This document shows, in pieces, positions 43,444 through 50,871 of a stretch of DNA of 64,000 bases. How positions within the stretch are numbered: the first letter of the stretch is position 1; each line of letters begins with the position of its first letter. The notes beneath the pieces are model-generated. The model made no database searches and was not told the origin of the DNA. It was given only the letters and a program-made list of their open reading frames with translations. The stretch comes from Parvibaculum sp045863935 (GTDB taxonomy: Bacteria > Pseudomonadota > Alphaproteobacteria > Parvibaculales > Parvibaculaceae). Position numbers and translations under genes: made by a program. The stretch lies in NCBI RefSeq assembly GCF_045863935.1, contig NZ_BTVP01000002.1, forward strand, positions 92,681 through 156,680. Reading direction: 5' to 3'.

Positions 43444-44862
43444 ATGCCGAAACCCACACCAGAGACATTGCAGCGGCTGAAGGAGATCGTCGGCGAGAAG
43501 GGGTTTGCCGACGATGAACGCGATATGGCGCCTTATCTCGTGGAGCGGCGGGAGCTCTACAAGGGGCGCGCGGCGGCGGTGCTGAAGCCGGCGAGCGTGG
43601 AAGAGGTTTCCGCGATCATGAAACTCGCGCATGAGGCGGGGCTTCATGTCGTGCCGCAGGGCGGGAACACGGGGCTTGTCGGCGGGCAGGTGCCGGACGG
43701 GACGGGTGAGGAGATCGTGCTGTCGCTGTCGCGCATGAACCGCGTGCGCGGGCTCGATGCGGAGAACAACACGCTGACCGTCGATGCGGGGGTGACGCTC
43801 GCCGCCGCGCAGGATGCGGCACGGCAAGCCGGCCGGCTTTTTCCGCTGAGCCTCGCTTCGGAAGGCTCGTGCCAGATCGGCGGAAACCTTGCGACCAATG
43901 CGGGCGGCACGCAGGTGCTGCGCTACGGGAACGCCCGCGACCTCGTGCTCGGGCTCGAAGTGGTGCTCGCCAATGGCGACATCTGGAACGGACTGACGGG
44001 GCTCAGGAAAGACAATACGGGCTACGATCTTCGCCATCTCTTCATGGGGTCGGAAGGCACACTCGGGATCATTACCGGCGCCGTGCTGAAGCTCTTCCCG
44101 CGCCCGCGCGCCGTCTCGACCGCTTTCGCCGCCGTGCCGGACGTGGACGCGGCGGTGAAGCTGCTGCGCATCGCCGACGATCTTTCCGGCGGGCAGGTCA
44201 CGACGTTCGAACTGGTGCCGCGCATCGGCATCGAGTTCGTGACGCGCCACCTTGAAGGTGCGAGCGATCCGCTGCCGGACATTTCGCCCTGGTATGTGCT
44301 GATCGAGATGACGGCCGGAACGGAAATGGCGAAGCTCGACGAGACGATGGAGATGGCGCTCGCCGAAGGGCTCGACACCAAACTCGTGACGGACGCCGCC
44401 ATCGCGCAGTCGGAAACGCAGCGCGGCGACTTCTGGCGATTGCGCGAGGCGCTGTCGGACGTGCAGCGCGCGGAAGGCGGCAGCATCAAGCATGACGTCT
44501 CCGTGCCGGTGTCGCGCATGGCGGATTTCATCGCGGCGGCGACGCATGCGGTGAGCGCGAGGCTGCCGGGCATCCGCCCCGTTCCCTTCGGCCATATCGG
44601 CGACGGGAACGTGCATTTCAATCTCAGTCAGCCCGTGGGGGCGGACAAGGATGCGTTCCTCGCGTTGTGGGGCGAGATGAACGGCATCGTGCACGGGATC
44701 GTGCGCGAGATGGGCGGCTCGATCAGCGCGGAGCACGGCGTCGGGCAATTGAAGCGCGACGAGATCGCGGCGACGAAATCGCCGGTCGAGATGGCATTGA
44801 TGCGTGCACTGAAGAAGGCGCTGGACCCGAAGGGGGTGCTCAATCCGGGGAAGGTTGTTTGA
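43444..44862 (+). CDS. FAD-binding oxidoreductase (D-2-hydroxyacid/glycolate dehydrogenase type)
   Basis: This is a 472-residue member of the VAO/GlcD flavin family. The FAD-binding domain has 'VVPQGGNTGLVGGQVPDGTG' and 'SEGSCQIGGNLATNAGGTQV' with 'RYGNARDLVLGLEVVLANGD'. The C-terminal cap has 'GHIGDGNVHFNLSQP', and ends in 'EHGVGQLKRDEI'. Members oxidise D-lactate, glycolate or D-2-hydroxyglutarate, passing electrons to quinone or cytochrome. The chosen ATG is 43444 (MPKPTPETL); an upstream ATG at 43405 lies in repeat-like sequence (GCCGGGATGACA). Confidence 0.88.
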   Translation: MPKPTPETLQRLKEIVGEKGFADDERDMAPYLVERRELYKGRAAAVLKPASVEEVSAIMKLAHEAGLHVVPQGGNTGLVGGQVPDGTGEEIVLSLSRMNRVRGLDAENNTLTVDAGVTLAAAQDAARQAGRLFPLSLASEGSCQIGGNLATNAGGTQVLRYGNARDLVLGLEVVLANGDIWNGLTGLRKDNTGYDLRHLFMGSEGTLGIITGAVLKLFPRPRAVSTAFAAVPDVDAAVKLLRIADDLSGGQVTTFELVPRIGIEFVTRHLEGASDPLPDISPWYVLIEMTAGTEMAKLDETMEMALAEGLDTKLVTDAAIAQSETQRGDFWRLREALSDVQRAEGGSIKHDVSVPVSRMADFIAAATHAVSARLPGIRPVPFGHIGDGNVHFNLSQPVGADKDAFLALWGEMNGIVHGIVREMGGSISAEHGVGQLKRDEIAATKSPVEMALMRALKKALDPKGVLNPGKVV

Positions 44863-44929
44863 GGGGGGGGGGGCGCGGAGGCGCGAAGAGAGCGCAGCAG
44901 CACAAACGCAGAATACGGAGCAAGAACCT

Positions 44930-44960
44930 ACTGGATTACCGGGTCAAGCCCGGCAATGAC
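44930..44960. repeat. Family-B right-end fragment, copy B4
   Basis: CTGGATTACCGGGTCAAGC followed by CCGGCAATGAC is a right end alone. The preceding 70 bases (44860-44930) are G-rich and AT-mixed with no matching left end, so the copy is decayed. Confidence 0.75.
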
Positions 44961-45036
44961 ATATTGGTTTTAGTTTCTTTGGTTGGGTATTTGCTTTCGG
45001 AGGAGCTGTCCGCCTTTTCGAATTTCAAACAACCAT

Positions 45037-45437
45037 GTCACCCCCGGGCTTGACCCGGGGGTCCAGGGGCTCTGGACGAGGCGCATGAAAGACTATTATG
45101 TCTACATCCTCGCGAGCGGACGGAATGGAACACTCTACACCGGCGTGACCAACGATATACAGCGCCGCGTTTCCGAACACCGTGAAGAGGTCGACAAAGG
45201 TTTCACGAGCCGGTACGGCGTGAAACATCTTGTCTGGTATGAAGTGCACAGCGAAGCCAGAGCAGCAATACAACGCGAGAAGAATCTGAAGCACTGGTCA
45301 CGCGCATGGAAGATCGCATTGATCGAAGAAATGAATCCTTCGTGGCGCGATCTTTATCCAGAACTTTTTTGAGTCTTGCGAAGAGAGACGCCGCCTGACG
45401 GCGGCTTCGGGATTGCCGGGTCAAGCCCGGCAATGAC
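45037..45437. mobile_element. Family-B element carrying a GIY-YIG nuclease gene
   Basis: The left end GTCACCCCCGGG..CCCGGGGGTCCAG (45037-45066) and right end GATTGCCGGG..CCCGGCAATGAC (to 45437) are the same palindromic ends seen in copies B1, B3 and B7, but are about 340 bases apart, with a full GIY-YIG gene (45085-45372) between them. The sequence after the gene (TTTTGAGTCTTGCGAAGAGA, then the GCCGC..GCGGC hairpin) is shared with B3 and, less exactly, B1 and B7. I propose it as the parent form, and the short copies as deletion derivatives. Mobility is inferred. Confidence 0.55.
45085..45372 (+). CDS. GIY-YIG nuclease-domain protein (URI family)
   Basis: This is a 95-residue single-domain nuclease. 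The first strand is 'YYVYILASG' (Y-V-Y replaces GIY) and the second 'LYTGVTNDIQRRVSEH' (YTG replaces YIG), with the catalytic Arg22. The catalytic Glu is probably in 'AIQREKNLKHW'. The open frame extends upstream to 44983 through the repeat (encoding 'VTPGLDPGV'), but the ATG at 45085 fits the family. The stop codon lies within sequence shared with nuclease-free family-B repeats. Related solo domains are very common in alphaproteobacteria with no assigned function. Confidence 0.85.
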   Translation: MKDYYVYILASGRNGTLYTGVTNDIQRRVSEHREEVDKGFTSRYGVKHLVWYEVHSEARAAIQREKNLKHWSRAWKIALIEEMNPSWRDLYPELF

Positions 45438-45493
45438 ATGATTGTTTGGTTATGTTTGAGCCCCAAGCGTTTGCCGGGGTGACATCCTTGTCT

Positions 45494-46834
45494 TCAATCC
45501 GCGCTGCGCGCCATGGCGCTGCCGATGGGGAGGTTTTGGGCGGGGACGATGAGCACCTTGTCGATGCGGGGGCCGTCCATGTCGACGATCTCGAAGCGGT
45601 AGCCGTTCCAGGCGAAGTAGTCGCCCTCGCGCGGCAGGCGGCCGAACCAATTGAACATGACGCCCGCCAGCGTGTTCACTTCCGAGCTTTCATCGCCCGG
45701 CAGCTTCTCGAGCTTGAGCAGGCGGCGCACTTCCTCGACCGAGACGACGCCGTCGATGATCCACGAGCCGTCCTCGCGGATGGCGACGGCCGAGTTGTTG
45801 TTCGCCGCGTGATCGGAAATGTCGCCGATCATGGCGAAGAAGATTTCCGACATGGTGACGGTGCCGACGACATCGCCATATTCGTCGATGACGAGCCCCA
45901 TGAACATGTTTTCGGACTGGAGGATGCTCAAGGCCTTCAACACGCTCGCCGTGCGCGGAATGTAGAGCGGCGGCGACATGCGCGCGAGGAGTTGGTCGTT
46001 CGAGCGGGGCTGGAGGAACAGGTCCTCGAGGCGGATCATGCCGATGAAGGGCCCGCTTGACCCACGGCGCACGGGATAGCGCATCTTCTGCTGTTCGCGG
46101 ATGAGGGCGAGATTCTGTTCCACCGGCTCGTCGGCGTCGAGCCAGACGAGCTGGACGCGCGGCGTCATGATTTCGGCGACGCGCGTGTCGCCAAGGCGGA
46201 AGACACGGTTCACGATGTCGCGCTCGACACTTTCGATGGCACCCGATGCCGCGCCCTCCTCCACGAGATGCCTGATCTCGTCTTCCGTCACCTGCGGCAC
46301 TTCGCGGCCCGTGATGCCGTAGACGCGGATGACAGCCTCCGTCGACCAGGAGAGGAAGGTGACGGCGGGGCCGAGCAGCTTCGAGAGGCGGCTCATCGGG
46401 CGCGCGATGGCAGAGGCGATGCCTTCCGGGTTGGAAAGGGCGATGCGCTTTGGCGCCAGCTCGCCGATGATCAGCGAGAGATAGGTGATGATGACGACGA
46501 CGAGACCGAAGGCGACGGGCTCGGCATAGGCGCCGATCCAGGGCAGGCCCGACATCGCGGCGCCAAGGGGACCGGCCAGCGTCGCGCCACCGTAGGCGCC
46601 GGCGAAGACGCCGACCAGCGTGATGCCGATCTGGACGGAGGAGAGAAAGCGGCCGGGCTCCGCCTGGAGCTGGAGCGCCGTTTCCGGGCCCGCGAGGGGA
46701 GCGCCGGTCTGCTTGCGCTTCGTCAGCTGCGCCTGAAGCCGCTGGCGGCGCGAGGAGACGACCGCCATTTCCGACATCGAAAAGAACCCGTTCAGCGCGA
46801 TCAGAACGAGCAGGATGATGATGTTCGAGAGCAT
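45494..46834 (-). CDS. CNNM/CBS-domain hemolysin-family membrane protein (CorC/HlyC type)
   Basis: This is a 446-residue protein. The CNNM (DUF21) domain with three to four membrane segments is at about residues 1-190 ('ALNGFFSMSEMAVVSS', 'SSVQIGITLVGVFAG'), two CBS domains at about 205-330 ('IMTPRVQLVWLDADEPVEQN', 'FMGLVIDEYGDVVGTVTMSE'), and a C-terminal CorC_HlyC transporter-associated domain at about 350-430. The family is implicated in Mg/Co efflux and regulated by nucleotides at the CBS pair. It is divergent from the acetyltransferase gene and ends next to the right half of the GIY-YIG element. Confidence 0.9.
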   Translation of the reverse strand: MLSNIIILLVLIALNGFFSMSEMAVVSSRRQRLQAQLTKRKQTGAPLAGPETALQLQAEPGRFLSSVQIGITLVGVFAGAYGGATLAGPLGAAMSGLPWIGAYAEPVAFGLVVVIITYLSLIIGELAPKRIALSNPEGIASAIARPMSRLSKLLGPAVTFLSWSTEAVIRVYGITGREVPQVTEDEIRHLVEEGAASGAIESVERDIVNRVFRLGDTRVAEIMTPRVQLVWLDADEPVEQNLALIREQQKMRYPVRRGSSGPFIGMIRLEDLFLQPRSNDQLLARMSPPLYIPRTASVLKALSILQSENMFMGLVIDEYGDVVGTVTMSEIFFAMIGDISDHAANNNSAVAIREDGSWIIDGVVSVEEVRRLLKLEKLPGDESSEVNTLAGVMFNWFGRLPREGDYFAWNGYRFEIVDMDGPRIDKVLIVPAQNLPIGSAMARSAD

Positions 46835-46954
46835 GGTGTCCCCGGGGGCTGGGAGACAAGTATAGAGGCAAGAGCGGGGATTGGCGACGGGGTAGCGGGA
46901 GGCGCGGGAAAGCCGCTATCGTTGCCCGCTTTCCGGCCGGGAACGAGAAAGCAC

Positions 46955-47410
46955 ATGCCGAACATGGACATCGAATCAATCGGGGTGCGGCCCGCCCGCG
47001 ACGCAGACGCGGAGGCGCTCGTCGCGCTGTGGGAGGCTTCAGGCCTGACGAGGCCGTGGAACGACGCGAGGGAGGACATCGCGTTTGCGCTCGGCGGCCC
47101 GGCTTCCGGCGTGCTGGTGGCGGAGAAGGACGGGCGCATCGTGGCATCCGTCATGGTCGGCCATGACGGACACCGGGGCGCCGTCTATTACGTCGCGGCG
47201 GACCCGGCGCTCAGGGGACAGGGGCTCGGGCGGCTCATCATGGATGCGGCGGAGGCGTGGCTTCGCGCGCGGGGTGTGTGGAAGCTCAACCTGATGGTGC
47301 GGAGGGGGAACGAGGGCGCCATGGGGTTCTATGCGGAACTCGGCTATCAGGAGGACGAGGTCGTGGTGATGTCGAAGCGGCTGAGGGAGACGCCGACGGC
47401 GGTGGGGTGA
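46955..47410 (+). CDS. GNAT acetyltransferase, YpeA-like
   Basis: This is a 151-residue N-acetyltransferase. The acetyl-CoA-binding motif is 'VAADPALRGQGLGRLIMDAA' (R/Q-x-x-G-x-G/A) and the C-terminal region 'WKLNLMVRRGNEGAMGFYAE' with 'LGYQEDEVVVMSKRL' matches YpeA/RimI-like proteins. The acceptor amine is unknown. The ATG at 46955 follows GAGAAAGC. It is divergent from the CBS-domain protein. Followed by repeat B7. Confidence 0.88.
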   Translation: MPNMDIESIGVRPARDADAEALVALWEASGLTRPWNDAREDIAFALGGPASGVLVAEKDGRIVASVMVGHDGHRGAVYYVAADPALRGQGLGRLIMDAAEAWLRARGVWKLNLMVRRGNEGAMGFYAELGYQEDEVVVMSKRLRETPTAVG

Positions 47411-47441
47411 GGGCGGCGCTGAGGCCTTTTCCCCTCCACAT

Positions 47442-47577
47442 GTCACCCCCGGGCTTGACCCGGGGGTCCAGAGCGGCGAGCGACGGCGACGCCTGAATCC
47501 GTATCATTGAAGAGTCTTGCGGAAGAGGACGGCGCGTCCCGCGCCTACTGGATTGCCGGGTCAAGCCCGGCAATGAC
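47442..47577. repeat. Family-B element, copy B7
   Basis: Left end GTCACCCCCGGG..CCCGGGGGTCCAG (from 47442), a centre with GAGTCTTGCGGAAGAGGACG and a GGCGCG-tcc-CGCGCC hairpin, and right end CTGGATTGCCGGG..CCCGGCAATGAC (to 47577). A nuclease-free copy between the GNAT gene and the SRAP gene. Confidence 0.88.
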
Positions 47578-47587
47578 AAATTTTCTT

Positions 47588-48322
47588 TTAGAACAGGCCC
47601 ATCTGGCGGGTGTCGGCGGCGGGTTTTTTCGGGCGGGCGGGTTTTTCGGGTGCCGTTTCCACAAGGGCGGGCTCCTGAAGGGAGGGGCCGTCATTCGCGG
47701 CGCTGTTGATCCGTGTACTGACGGGTATCGCCTCCAGGAGATCGTCCGGCGCGGGGCGGAGCAGCGCCAGAAGCTCGCGCTCGGTCGCGGCGGGATCGAG
47801 CCAGAGGTCCCAGTCCTTCTCGTCGAGGATGACGGGCATGCGATGGTGGACGGGTTTCAGCGTTTCGTTCGCTTCCGTCGTCACGATGGCGCAGCTGTCG
47901 AGTTCGCTGCCGCCGGACGGCATCCATATGTCCCAGACGGCGGCCATGGCGAAGGGTTTGCGGTCGCGGCGGCGAATGAAATAAGGCTGTTTCGCCCCCT
48001 TCCCCACAGCCTGCCACTCATAGAAGCCGTCGGCCGGCATCAAGGCGCGGTGATGACGGAAGGCGCCGCGGAAGGACGGCTTTTCGGCAATCGTCTCGGC
48101 GCGGGCGTTGATGAGGAGGGATTGCGGCATTTCCTTCGCCCAGGAGGGAACGAGGCCCCAGCGGACGAGGAGGAAACGGCGCTTGCCCTGCTCGCGGATG
48201 ACGATGGGGACGGGCTGCGAGGGCGCGATGTTGTAGCGCGGCGGAAAATCCGGCTCGTCGAGATAGCCGAAAAGCGCCCGCATCGCCTCCGGCGGCGTGG
48301 TGATGGAAAAGCGTCCGCACAT
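47588..48322 (-). CDS. SOS-response-associated peptidase, SRAP (YedK/HMCES) family
   Basis: This 244-residue protein crosslinks to abasic sites in single-stranded DNA and protects them. After Met removal, the catalytic Cys2 begins the mature protein (CGRFS). Asn in 'RYNIAPSQPVPIV', Glu in 'PADGFYEW' and His in 'VHHRMPVIL' complete the site, and 'WGLVPSWAKE' with 'NARAETIAEKPSFRGAF' binds DNA. The start at 48322 is fixed by the need for the cysteine at position 2; a longer frame runs to 48403. It is divergent from the Zur-type regulator, so the 79-base intergenic region with the Zur box also contains its promoter. Confidence 0.95.
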   Translation of the reverse strand: MCGRFSITTPPEAMRALFGYLDEPDFPPRYNIAPSQPVPIVIREQGKRRFLLVRWGLVPSWAKEMPQSLLINARAETIAEKPSFRGAFRHHRALMPADGFYEWQAVGKGAKQPYFIRRRDRKPFAMAAVWDIWMPSGGSELDSCAIVTTEANETLKPVHHRMPVILDEKDWDLWLDPAATERELLALLRPAPDDLLEAIPVSTRINSAANDGPSLQEPALVETAPEKPARPKKPAADTRQMGLF

Positions 48323-48364
48323 GGGCGCGAGGGTAAGGCGAGTCGCGGGGAGGACAAACCCCGC

Positions 48365-48379
48365 TGTTATGATGTAACA
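48365..48379 (+). promoter_or_regulatory. Zur-type operator
   Basis: TGTTATGATGTAACA is a dyad (TGTTA-N5-TAACA) close to the TGTTATnnTATAACA pattern known for alphaproteobacterial Zur boxes. It lies 23 bases before the regulator's ATG, in the 79-base gap shared with the divergent SRAP gene. Confidence 0.6.
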
Positions 48380-48401
48380 TTGCCGAAACGAAGGAGGCGG
48401 C

Positions 48402-48884
48402 ATGGCGGCGCGCGGCGCGGCACAAGCTCACCAGACGCATAATCACCGCGAGTGCATCGACGATGCGCTGAAGCGGGCGCGCGAGATTTGCGAAGGCCGC
48501 GGGGCGCAGCTCACGCCGCTGCGCGAGAAGGTGCTGCAGATCGTCTGGCGGAGCCACAAGCCGGTGGGCGCCTATGACGTGCTGGACGAGCTTGCGCGGA
48601 GCCACAAGGCGGCGCGGCCGCCGACGGTCTATCGCGCGCTCGACTTCCTGATGGGCGAAGGGCTGATCCACAAGATCGAATCGCTCAATGCCTATCTCGG
48701 CTGCGTGGAGGCGGGTGCGCCCCATTCGGGACAATTCCTGATCTGCCGGCAATGCGGCGCGACGGAGGAGATCGTCGACAGCAAGCTCGAGACGGCGCTC
48801 GACCAGGCGGCGAAGCGGGCGCATTTCGCGGCGGAACGCAAGGTGGTCGAGATTTCGGGCCTGTGCGCCAGATGTGCCGCCTGA
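48402..48884 (+). CDS. zur: Fur-family regulator, probably Zur (zinc uptake regulator)
   Basis: This is a 160-residue Fur-family repressor. The winged-helix domain (about residues 30-95) has 'LTPLREKVLQIVWRSHKPVG' and 'ARPPTVYRALDFLMGEGLIH'. The structural Zn site uses two CxxC pairs, 'CRQCGATEEIVD' and the C-terminal 'CARC', and the sensory region has 'GAPHSGQFLICRQC'. The spacing and 'AYLGCVEAGAPHSGQ' favour Zur over Fur. A TGTTATGATGTAACA dyad lies upstream, so autoregulation is likely. AAGGAGGCGGC precedes the ATG. Confidence 0.85.
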   Translation: MAARGAAQAHQTHNHRECIDDALKRAREICEGRGAQLTPLREKVLQIVWRSHKPVGAYDVLDELARSHKAARPPTVYRALDFLMGEGLIHKIESLNAYLGCVEAGAPHSGQFLICRQCGATEEIVDSKLETALDQAAKRAHFAAERKVVEISGLCARCAA

Positions 48885-48988
48885 AACGGACGGGTTCCGG
48901 AGCGGATTTCCGGCGCGGCTTTCCCCATAAACGGAAAAATGATCTAGGATCGCGGCGACCCTGCCTTTCGCCACGGAGCGACGACATC

Positions 48989-49330
48989 ATGACCCGCCCC
49001 CTGCCCTTATTCGCGTGCCTCCTGGCTGCGGGCCTGACCCTTTCCGCGACGGGCGCCGCTGCGGAAAGCGCCAAGTTCAAGACGGGTACGCGCTCCGGCC
49101 CCTTCGTTGCGACGGACAAATCGCTCACCGACCTCGTGAGCGACGGCTACAGCATCAGGGGCAATCTCGGCACGGCGCTGATCCTGCAGAAGGGGCCGTC
49201 GGTCTTTTCCTGCCAGATTCCGCCCGACCCCGAGGCGCTCGGCTTCAAGCCCTATTTCGTCTGCGCGGAACTGAGGGAAGAGCCGCGCGAGGCGGAAGAG
49301 CCGGAGGACACTCCCCCATCGGGGAATTGA
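48989..49330 (+). CDS. Exported hypothetical protein
   Basis: This is a 113-residue protein with a signal peptide (about residues 1-24, 'LPLFACLLAAGLTLSATGAA') and a small mature domain. Two cysteines (in 'FSCQIPP' and 'YFVCAEL') could form a disulfide in the periplasm, and the C-terminus is acidic. No family is recognised. The start at 48989 follows GGAGCGACG. It lies between the regulator and an SDR gene, with an unclear operon relation. Confidence 0.6.
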   Translation: MTRPLPLFACLLAAGLTLSATGAAAESAKFKTGTRSGPFVATDKSLTDLVSDGYSIRGNLGTALILQKGPSVFSCQIPPDPEALGFKPYFVCAELREEPREAEEPEDTPPSGN

Positions 49331-49409
49331 CCGGGCGCGGCGCGGCCCCGATGCTGCGCGCCTCGCATTGCACTCAAGAAAACGAAAACAAGATCAGGGA
49401 GACGAAGAG

Positions 49410-50192
49410 ATGAGCTACAAGCCTTTCGACCTTTCGGGAAAGGTGGCCCTCGTGACCGGCGGCAATGGCGGCATTGGGCTCGGTATGGCGGACGCGATCG
49501 CGCAGTCGGGCGCCGACGTGGCGATCTGGGGCACCAATGAGGACAAGAACAAAAAGGCGGCCGAGCAGCTTCGCGCGCATGGCGTGAAGGTCTATACGCG
49601 CAAGGTGGACGTGTCGGACGAACGGCAGGTCGTGGACGGGATCGGCGCGACCGTGAAGGAACTCGGGCGGATCGACGCGGTGTTCGCGAATGCGGGTGTC
49701 GGCTTCGGCGCACCTTCCTTCATCGAGATGTCGACGGAGGTCTACAAGAAGACGCTGGCGGTCAATCTCGACGGCGTGTTCTGGACGCTGCGCGAGAGCG
49801 CGCGGCACATGGTGGAGCGCGCGAAGAGCGGCGATGCGGGCGGCTCGCTTGTCGGCATCGCGAGCCTTGCCGCCATCGAAGGCGCGGCGCGCAACGAAGC
49901 CTATGCGGCGACGAAGGGCGGCGTGATCTCCATGATCAAGAGCATCGCGGTGGAACATGCGCGCTACGGCATGCGGGCGAATGCGATCCTGCCGGGCTGG
50001 ATCGCCACCGACATGACGGCGCAGGCGCAGGCGGCCCCCGCCTTCGCGGAAAAGGTGATCCCGCGCGTGCCGGCACGGCGCTGGGGCGAACCTGCCGATT
50101 TCGGCGGCGTCGCGGTCTATCTCACCTCGGACGCCTCGACCTATCATTCGGGCGACACTTTTGTGATCGATGGCGGCTACGCCATTTTCTGA
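49410..50192 (+). CDS. Short-chain dehydrogenase/reductase (operon with MarR regulator)
   Basis: This is a 260-residue SDR with 'VALVTGGNGGIGLGMADAIA' (cofactor), 'FANAG' (fourth strand) and the catalytic block 'GIASLAAIEGAARNEAYAAT' continuing to Lys (Ser, Tyr-x3-Lys). 'NAILPGWIATDM' and 'YHSGDTFVIDGGYAIF' complete the fold. The Trp at the second-strand end ('VAIWGTNEDKN') is consistent with NAD(P). The start at 49410 follows GGGAGACGAAGAG. The stop codon lies six bases before the MarR gene, so it is probably an operon whose SDR acts on the regulator's ligand. Confidence 0.9.
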   Translation: MSYKPFDLSGKVALVTGGNGGIGLGMADAIAQSGADVAIWGTNEDKNKKAAEQLRAHGVKVYTRKVDVSDERQVVDGIGATVKELGRIDAVFANAGVGFGAPSFIEMSTEVYKKTLAVNLDGVFWTLRESARHMVERAKSGDAGGSLVGIASLAAIEGAARNEAYAATKGGVISMIKSIAVEHARYGMRANAILPGWIATDMTAQAQAAPAFAEKVIPRVPARRWGEPADFGGVAVYLTSDASTYHSGDTFVIDGGYAIF

Positions 50193-50198
50193 GGACAC

Positions 50199-50708
50199 AT
50201 GACGGACAAGCGGGACAGCATGACAAAGGGCGGCGAGACTGCCGACATCGACCGGCGCCTCATCCTGATGGCGCGCACGGTCGTGGTGCTGTTCCGCGAG
50301 TTCGAGAAGATCGCGCGCGAACTCGACATCACAATCCCGCAATACCGCTTCCTGCTGTTCCTGAAGCGCGGGCCGAAGCGGGCGGGCGAACTGGCCGTGG
50401 AAGCGGCGATCCGCAAGCCGACCGCGTCGGGCCTCATTGCCGACATGGAGAAGCGCGGGCTCATCGCGCGCAAGCCCGACAAGGATGACGGGCGGAGCGT
50501 GAAGCTCAGCCTGACGCCGAAGGGCCTGAAGAAGCATCGCGAATTCGAGGAGGCGCTGGCGCGCTACCTGCCCTCGCTGCTCGACCAGGGCGATCATGAG
50601 CGGATGCTCGATGCGTTTTCCGAGCTTGCCTATATCATCGACAGCCGGCGGGAGAATGCCGGTCCGGTCGCGGTGGACGAGCTCATGGAGGATGCGAGCC
50701 GGGGGTGA
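50199..50708 (+). CDS. MarR-family regulator
   Basis: This is a 169-residue winged-helix regulator with 'RAGELAVEAAIRKPTASGLI' (recognition helix region) and the wing 'IARKPDKDDGRSVKLSLTPK' with D-x-R-S. It differs from the efflux-operon MarR at 10161. Six bases separate it from the SDR stop codon, and a GAGG lies before the ATG. No palindrome is obvious within the operon, so its operator is probably upstream of the SDR. Followed by repeat A3. Confidence 0.88.
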   Translation: MTDKRDSMTKGGETADIDRRLILMARTVVVLFREFEKIARELDITIPQYRFLLFLKRGPKRAGELAVEAAIRKPTASGLIADMEKRGLIARKPDKDDGRSVKLSLTPKGLKKHREFEEALARYLPSLLDQGDHERMLDAFSELAYIIDSRRENAGPVAVDELMEDASRG

Positions 50709-50733
50709 GGGGCGGGAAATCCGCTCCATCGTT

Positions 50734-50825
50734 CGTCATGGCCCGGCTTGTCCGGGCCATCCACGTCTTTAAGCTTCTTGCGTGTATCCAAGACGTGGAT
50801 GACCCGCATAAAGCGGGTCATGACG
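50734..50825. repeat. Family-A palindromic repeat, copy A3
   Basis: CGTCATGGCCCGG..CCGGGCCATCCACGTCTT and AAGACGTGGATGACCCG..CGGGTCATGACG reproduce copy A1 almost exactly, with a different short loop. Located between the MarR gene and the hydroxy-acid oxidase. Confidence 0.85.
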
Positions 50826-50871
50826 GTATTGGTTAAATGGGCGGGTGAAAGAAAGTGGGAGGGCGGCAATT

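Noticed and set aside
43244..47577. Family-B repeats as a CRISPR array
   Set aside because: Copies are irregularly spaced, lie in both orientations, carry no uniform spacers, and no cas genes are present.
43244..47577. Family-B repeats as integron attC sites
   Set aside because: No integrase gene, no consistent R-box/L-box layout, and genes between copies are ordinary chromosomal genes.
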